Positions 6,905 through 9,952 of a stretch of DNA of 9,952 nt are shown here, one piece after another. Made by a program: the position numbers and the translations under genes. Where the stretch lies: the NCBI GenBank assembly GCA_002727485.1, contig PBXE01000023.1:1-9952 (forward strand). Direction: 5' to 3'. The notes under the pieces are model-generated. The model saw only the letters and a list, made by a program, of their open reading frames with translations, ran no database searches and was not told the DNA's origin. Numbering within the stretch: the stretch's first letter is position 1; every line of letters starts with the position of its first letter. The stretch comes from Methanobacteriota archaeon (GTDB lineage: Archaea > Thermoplasmatota > Poseidoniia > Poseidoniales > Poseidoniaceae).

Positions 6905-8536
6905 CTATATTTTCCTAATTTCTTGGTCTAAAATTTTCATTAAACCTTTCAGGTTTTGTCGATCTGCTTTAGACACAGTTCGTCTTCTAACAAAATTACG
7001 TAAGTATGTGTAATCATCCCAAGCTAAAGAGCCCAATTTACCAGATAACCAAAACACTGGGAAACATACCAACCAAAAAATACCGATTGCTAAGATATTG
7101 AATAACGCTCCCGGGCCAAAAATTTCTGTCCAATTAAAACCAACTAAACTGGATATATTTGTTTCTTGGAAGTACCCGATTAAGACAATAATTGTTGCTG
7201 CTAATGGCCAAATAATTAATGATCCGAACATAGATGCTAAGAATTGATAAGATGTTCTAGCATCTATCCCCTCGTCTGTTGAGTCGCCAAGCATTCTTCC
7301 GAGTACTACTTGAGGGCCTAATGACAATAAAAATACAGGCACCAGTAAAAGGAATGCTGAACTTCTTATTAGAGACAATGGCAAATGAGCAATATTAGCA
7401 AATCTTAGGTCAGTTCCTTTAGAGTCTAAATCACGACCGTCTAAACCGTTTTGATGAAGGATTTTTGAAGCACTAATTGCGGGTTTGATAATTTCATGGT
7501 CTATGGGGTTAGGTTTTGGCTCATCGTTTACAACTGACAACTTTGGCTCGACAAGTATGTCTCTTATCTCCCGTGCAGCTAGTACTTCTTCTCTCCATGA
7601 ATTTGGTTGATTTCCGATTATTCTTCTGCTAATATGTCCTAATAAATGTATAGCTCTATATTCTTCCCATTCTGCAACATTAGGAGTCAATGGTTCCATT
7701 TCCAATCTTAATCTATCCCTCAGACTAAATACACTTTCAGCTGGAGGTTCTGACCAACTACCTTTGGCAACTGCTTCGATTAATTCATCTGGTATGTCAG
7801 ATTTGGAAATTTGAATGGGCTCCCCATATTCAACCCAAACATCGGTGCGGAAATATTCTCTAACTCGAAAATGAAGTCCTATAGGTACTAAAGCAGGGAG
7901 TTCCTTTTCTAGCGAGTAGGCAAGCGCACCTGCTGCTAAAACAGTCCTGACGGGACCTGTTCTAAATCTTAACATGTATGAATTATTATGACTAGTTCCT
8001 TCTGGAAATAAAACACAACCAAAACCATGAGCGATTCCTGAGGATAGTGTGAGTAGTGAACGACCGTTGAGGAAATTTGCTTCTTCTTCCGAACACCCTC
8101 CGCGTAATAATTCCGCCTTTCTAACAACCGGTTGAACAGCCATTTTTCGAGTCCACCACCCTAGCATAGGCCTGGTGACCAAATCATGTCTGGCGCCGAA
8201 GACGAAATATTTAGGATGATTCAAAGTAATCTCAAGCGCGTCTAATATTCCATTTGTATGCCATGCGCAACAAAGAGTTCCGCGGTCAATTGGAATGTTG
8301 TTTTGCCCAGATGTTTCACGGGTTCTAAATTGTACTGCACTAATTCTTCTGCATATCCAATAAAGTATTTTTGTCCATAAATATGAACCCGGAGTAGAAC
8401 CTGAGTATGTGGGCATAGGAGTATCGAGTAATTTGGTCATTTTCATGTTCTTAGCCGATTTAGAAAGATATGGTAATGCATCGCCTCTGTGATCTAAAAC
8501 TCCATCATTCAATTCATCAGGATCAGGATGTTTCAT
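6905..8536 (-). CDS. PlsC-family glycerolipid acyltransferase (GPAT/DHAPAT-like) with C-terminal membrane helices
   Basis: Predicted to transfer an acyl chain to a glycerol-phosphate-type acceptor at the membrane. It has 543 residues. Residues ~80-250 hold the PlsC domain: motif I WHTNGILDA, where H93 and D99 form an H-x5-D pair; motif II ARHDLVTRPMLGWW leading to QPVVRK; motif III FPEGTSH (177-183); and motif IV LVPIGLHF (216-223). The H-x5-D spacing differs from the canonical H-x4-D but is known from a PlsC branch with HPNG.(I/L)DP motifs and from yeast Gpt2/Sct1-type enzymes. Those also share a soluble middle part and later membrane helices, here ~389-411, 432-456 and 473-498. Bacterial PlsC enzymes are about 250 residues, so this is the long form. 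Start ATG 8536 has a G-rich ribosome binding site and overlaps the HIT gene end by 14 bases, so translation is probably coupled. The exact acceptor and the acyl donor (CoA, ACP or acyl-phosphate) cannot be read. Confidence 0.85.
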   Translation of the reverse strand: MKHPDPDELNDGVLDHRGDALPYLSKSAKNMKMTKLLDTPMPTYSGSTPGSYLWTKILYWICRRISAVQFRTRETSGQNNIPIDRGTLCCAWHTNGILDALEITLNHPKYFVFGARHDLVTRPMLGWWTRKMAVQPVVRKAELLRGGCSEEEANFLNGRSLLTLSSGIAHGFGCVLFPEGTSHNNSYMLRFRTGPVRTVLAAGALAYSLEKELPALVPIGLHFRVREYFRTDVWVEYGEPIQISKSDIPDELIEAVAKGSWSEPPAESVFSLRDRLRLEMEPLTPNVAEWEEYRAIHLLGHISRRIIGNQPNSWREEVLAAREIRDILVEPKLSVVNDEPKPNPIDHEIIKPAISASKILHQNGLDGRDLDSKGTDLRFANIAHLPLSLIRSSAFLLLVPVFLLSLGPQVVLGRMLGDSTDEGIDARTSYQFLASMFGSLIIWPLAATIIVLIGYFQETNISSLVGFNWTEIFGPGALFNILAIGIFWLVCFPVFWLSGKLGSLAWDDYTYLRNFVRRRTVSKADRQNLKGLMKILDQEIRKI

Positions 8537-8972
8537 TGTACTCCCCCCTTAAGTTAGATGCTAAAATATCTAAAGATTGATGGTCTGCAACTCCGTCAAA
8601 AGATTGGGTTTTTGGCCACATTGACATCAATGTCAATCCTCCATCGCCACGAGTTCTTGGAATAACATGTATATGGACATGAGGCACTTCTTGACCAGCC
8701 ATCTCACCATCATGAACACATACGGTGAAATCTTCTGTTTGGAAATGTTTTGATAATATAGATTGAACTTTTTTTAATCCGATGAATAGGCCCGAAACCT
8801 CATCATCAGAAAGTTCTGAAATACGCTTAACTCCGCGTTTGGGAACTAGTAATGTATGCCCCTCTCGGCGCGGAAAGATATCCAAAAATGCGAACCAAGA
8901 AGTGCCCTCTGAAACTTTGTGGCAAGGGATTTCTCCTGCGATAATTCGCTCAAACAAAGTTCCTCCGCTCAT
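8523..8972 (-). CDS. HIT-family (histidine triad) nucleotide hydrolase
   Basis: Small cytoplasmic enzyme that by family hydrolyses nucleoside phosphoramidates or dinucleoside polyphosphates, releasing NMP through a nucleotidyl-histidine intermediate. It has 149 residues from ATG 8972. The opening SGGTLFERIIAGEIPCHKV, the strand WFAFLDIFPRREGHTLLVPK, and the triad VPHVHIHVIPR (H98, H100 and H102; H100 expected as nucleophile) match Hint/HinT proteins closely. The N-terminal Cys-x-x-Cys zinc motif of many HIT proteins is absent. The frame extends to TTG 9026, but that start would overlap the upstream gene and add 18 residues unlike the family, so the ATG is preferred. The C-terminus is longer than in minimal Hint proteins by about 30 residues. 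It lies 32 bases after the flavoprotein gene and overlaps the acyltransferase start, hence probably operonic. The natural substrate is unknown. Confidence 0.92.
   Translation of the reverse strand: MSGGTLFERIIAGEIPCHKVSEGTSWFAFLDIFPRREGHTLLVPKRGVKRISELSDDEVSGLFIGLKKVQSILSKHFQTEDFTVCVHDGEMAGQEVPHVHIHVIPRTRGDGGLTLMSMWPKTQSFDGVADHQSLDILASNLRGEYNETS
8541..8548 (-). promoter_or_regulatory. Shine-Dalgarno-like site for the acyltransferase
   Basis: GGGGGGAG lies four bases before ATG 8536, inside the final codons of the HIT gene. Its place and purine content support the chosen start and suggest that ribosomes finishing the HIT gene re-initiate here. The long G-run is only a partial match to GGAGG. 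Confidence 0.55.
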
Positions 8973-9004
8973 ATACAAGCCAAAGCGAGGGGGTTTTTGA
9001 TATC

Positions 9005-9952
9005 TCACTGTGGAGTTAGAATCCAATTTCCGGTCTCACTCTTTCTTAGCGCTAGAGTCCCAATTTGGCCATCGCTATCAACGGTTATGTGATGCAGTAA
9101 ATTCGCATCCTGCTCTTGGAAGTCATTTCTTTGATGAAGCCCTCTGCTCTCGTTTCTTGCTAAACTAGCCTTCACGGCACACATCAACAATCTTATGCCA
9201 GCCTGTGTTTGGTTCATTGATAGCATGTTAGTATTAGCAATCAATGATTCTTGATCCAAATGTATTGATTCTGCGAGATTTGATAATTCTTCCAATGAAA
9301 CAATAAACTGACTATAAGATTCTGAATCATTATCGCTATTTACGTAATTCAACGCAATTTCCCTAAGTTTACTTGAAACTAGACCGACTCTAACAACACT
9401 TTCATCGGTATCTTTATCGGTAAATCGAGATTGATGGCTGGAAATTGCCATTTCTAGAGATTCTTGGATGAGATTTGAGCCTGAAAATTTGCTTCCTTTA
9501 GACCATTCTCCGGCGTGCTGGCCTGCAGATTTCCCACCTGCAAGTGAATCAAGTAATCGATTTCCCTGTAATAATCCTGCTCCATGAAGTCCTGAACATG
9601 CGGCATCTCCTGCTGAATACAATCCTGTAAACCATCGTGACCATTTGCCAATAACTACTCTACCATGCTCATCGACAGGCAAACCGCCAAGTGTTACATC
9701 AACTTGGTTTTCAAGAGCAACTGTTTGTTTTGAAATATCTATGCCTGTTCTCTGTTTTACATTTCTAAAAATAGAATTCCACCATTTCGCTTGCTCCCCC
9801 ATCTCTCTAGCGTCTAGGACAACTGTTCCCGAATCATCCAGAGCATTACATAATTCCATAATATTGTCACTCTCAATCGGAGTTCCGTCTACATGGTGAA
9901 TTGTTGCACCGGAATTTAACATTCCTAATGGTAAAATCATGTTAGTATCTTT
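9005..9952 (-). CDS. Divergent SdhA/FrdA/NadB-family flavoprotein, C-terminal part (5' end outside window)
   Basis: The frame is open from the right edge; ATG 9940 is internal, since codons continue upstream to 9952. The 315 visible residues correspond to the second half of the fumarate reductase/succinate dehydrogenase/L-aspartate oxidase flavoprotein family. In order they show VVLDAREM, then VDVTLGGLPVDEHGRVV (capping-domain end), GLYSAGDAACSGLHGAG (second FAD-binding segment) and GNRLLDSLAGGKSAG, followed by the helical C-terminal domain with SLARNESRGLHQRNDF, the typical R-x-E-S-R-G-x-H signature. Two substrate-site residues are not where expected: the His of 'AHYTMGG' is Asp here (VDVTLGG), and the Arg of 'GANRLGGNSLL' is replaced (GAGLLQGNRLL). 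FAD binding is well supported; the reaction is not. SdhA and NadB cannot be told apart, and a different substrate is possible. It is upstream of, and probably in one operon with, the HIT and acyltransferase genes. Confidence 0.82.
   Translation of the reverse strand, partial: KDTNMILPLGMLNSGATIHHVDGTPIESDNIMELCNALDDSGTVVLDAREMGEQAKWWNSIFRNVKQRTGIDISKQTVALENQVDVTLGGLPVDEHGRVVIGKWSRWFTGLYSAGDAACSGLHGAGLLQGNRLLDSLAGGKSAGQHAGEWSKGSKFSGSNLIQESLEMAISSHQSRFTDKDTDESVVRVGLVSSKLREIALNYVNSDNDSESYSQFIVSLEELSNLAESIHLDQESLIANTNMLSMNQTQAGIRLLMCAVKASLARNESRGLHQRNDFQEQDANLLHHITVDSDGQIGTLALRKSETGNWILTPQ

Noticed and set aside
8973..9026. TTG start at 9026 for the HIT protein
   Set aside because: It overlaps the end of the flavoprotein gene and adds residues unlike other HIT proteins. 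ATG 8972 puts the start just before the conserved LFERIIAGEIP segment.
9005..9940. Treating ATG 9940 as the true start of the flavoprotein
   Set aside because: The frame continues upstream to the window edge, and the N-terminal FAD-binding GxGxxG region expected for the family is missing, so the gene is cut by the window.
1..9952. CRISPR arrays, tRNA/rRNA genes, toxin-antitoxin or defence genes
   Set aside because: No regularly spaced repeats, no tRNA-like cloverleaf or rRNA segments, and no recognisable defence-gene motifs were seen on either strand.

Overview
The window looks archaeal and most resembles a planktonic Marine Group II/III-type euryarchaeon (Poseidoniia and relatives). The DNA is AT-rich. 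It carries a two-winged-helix regulator with the layout of archaeal SurR, a DUF2299-like protein of the kind seen mostly in archaea, a giant secreted protein built from propeller, vWA and CARDB-type modules with a C-terminal membrane anchor, and a U-tract terminator without a hairpin. A bacterial/eukaryotic-type ester-lipid acyltransferase also fits, because such enzymes have been reported from Marine Group II genomes. The lineage is inferred; the window has no rRNA or other phylogenetic marker.

Left edge, plus strand: the last 56 codons of a membrane-anchored protein (1-171), then a SurR-like regulator (225-977) preceded by alternating AGGT/ACCT half-sites that could be its operator. The regulator converges on the next gene with a single base between the two stop codons.

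Centre, minus strand (6117-979): a 1712-residue surface protein. It has a signal peptide, a seven-bladed beta-propeller with a vWA domain inserted into blade 4, a stalk of Ig-like domains ending in a CARDB-type domain, one membrane helix and a short charged cytoplasmic tail. It is the most unusual object here and is probably an adhesin or ligand-binding surface protein.

Right part, all minus strand, in transcription order: the C-terminal part of an SdhA/FrdA/NadB-family flavoprotein (9952-9005, 5' end outside the window), a HIT-family nucleotide hydrolase (8972-8523), a PlsC/GPAT-like acyltransferase with C-terminal membrane helices (8536-6905, overlapping the HIT gene by 14 bases), a U8 terminator, and a DUF2299-like protein (6874-6215). 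The first three are probably one operon. Their spacing suggests co-expression, but no single pathway obviously joins them; membrane energy or lipid metabolism is the nearest common theme.

Coding density is very high: the longest intergenic stretch is about 97 bases, so no gap exceeds 300 bases. I saw no tRNA, rRNA, CRISPR array, insertion sequence or attachment site.
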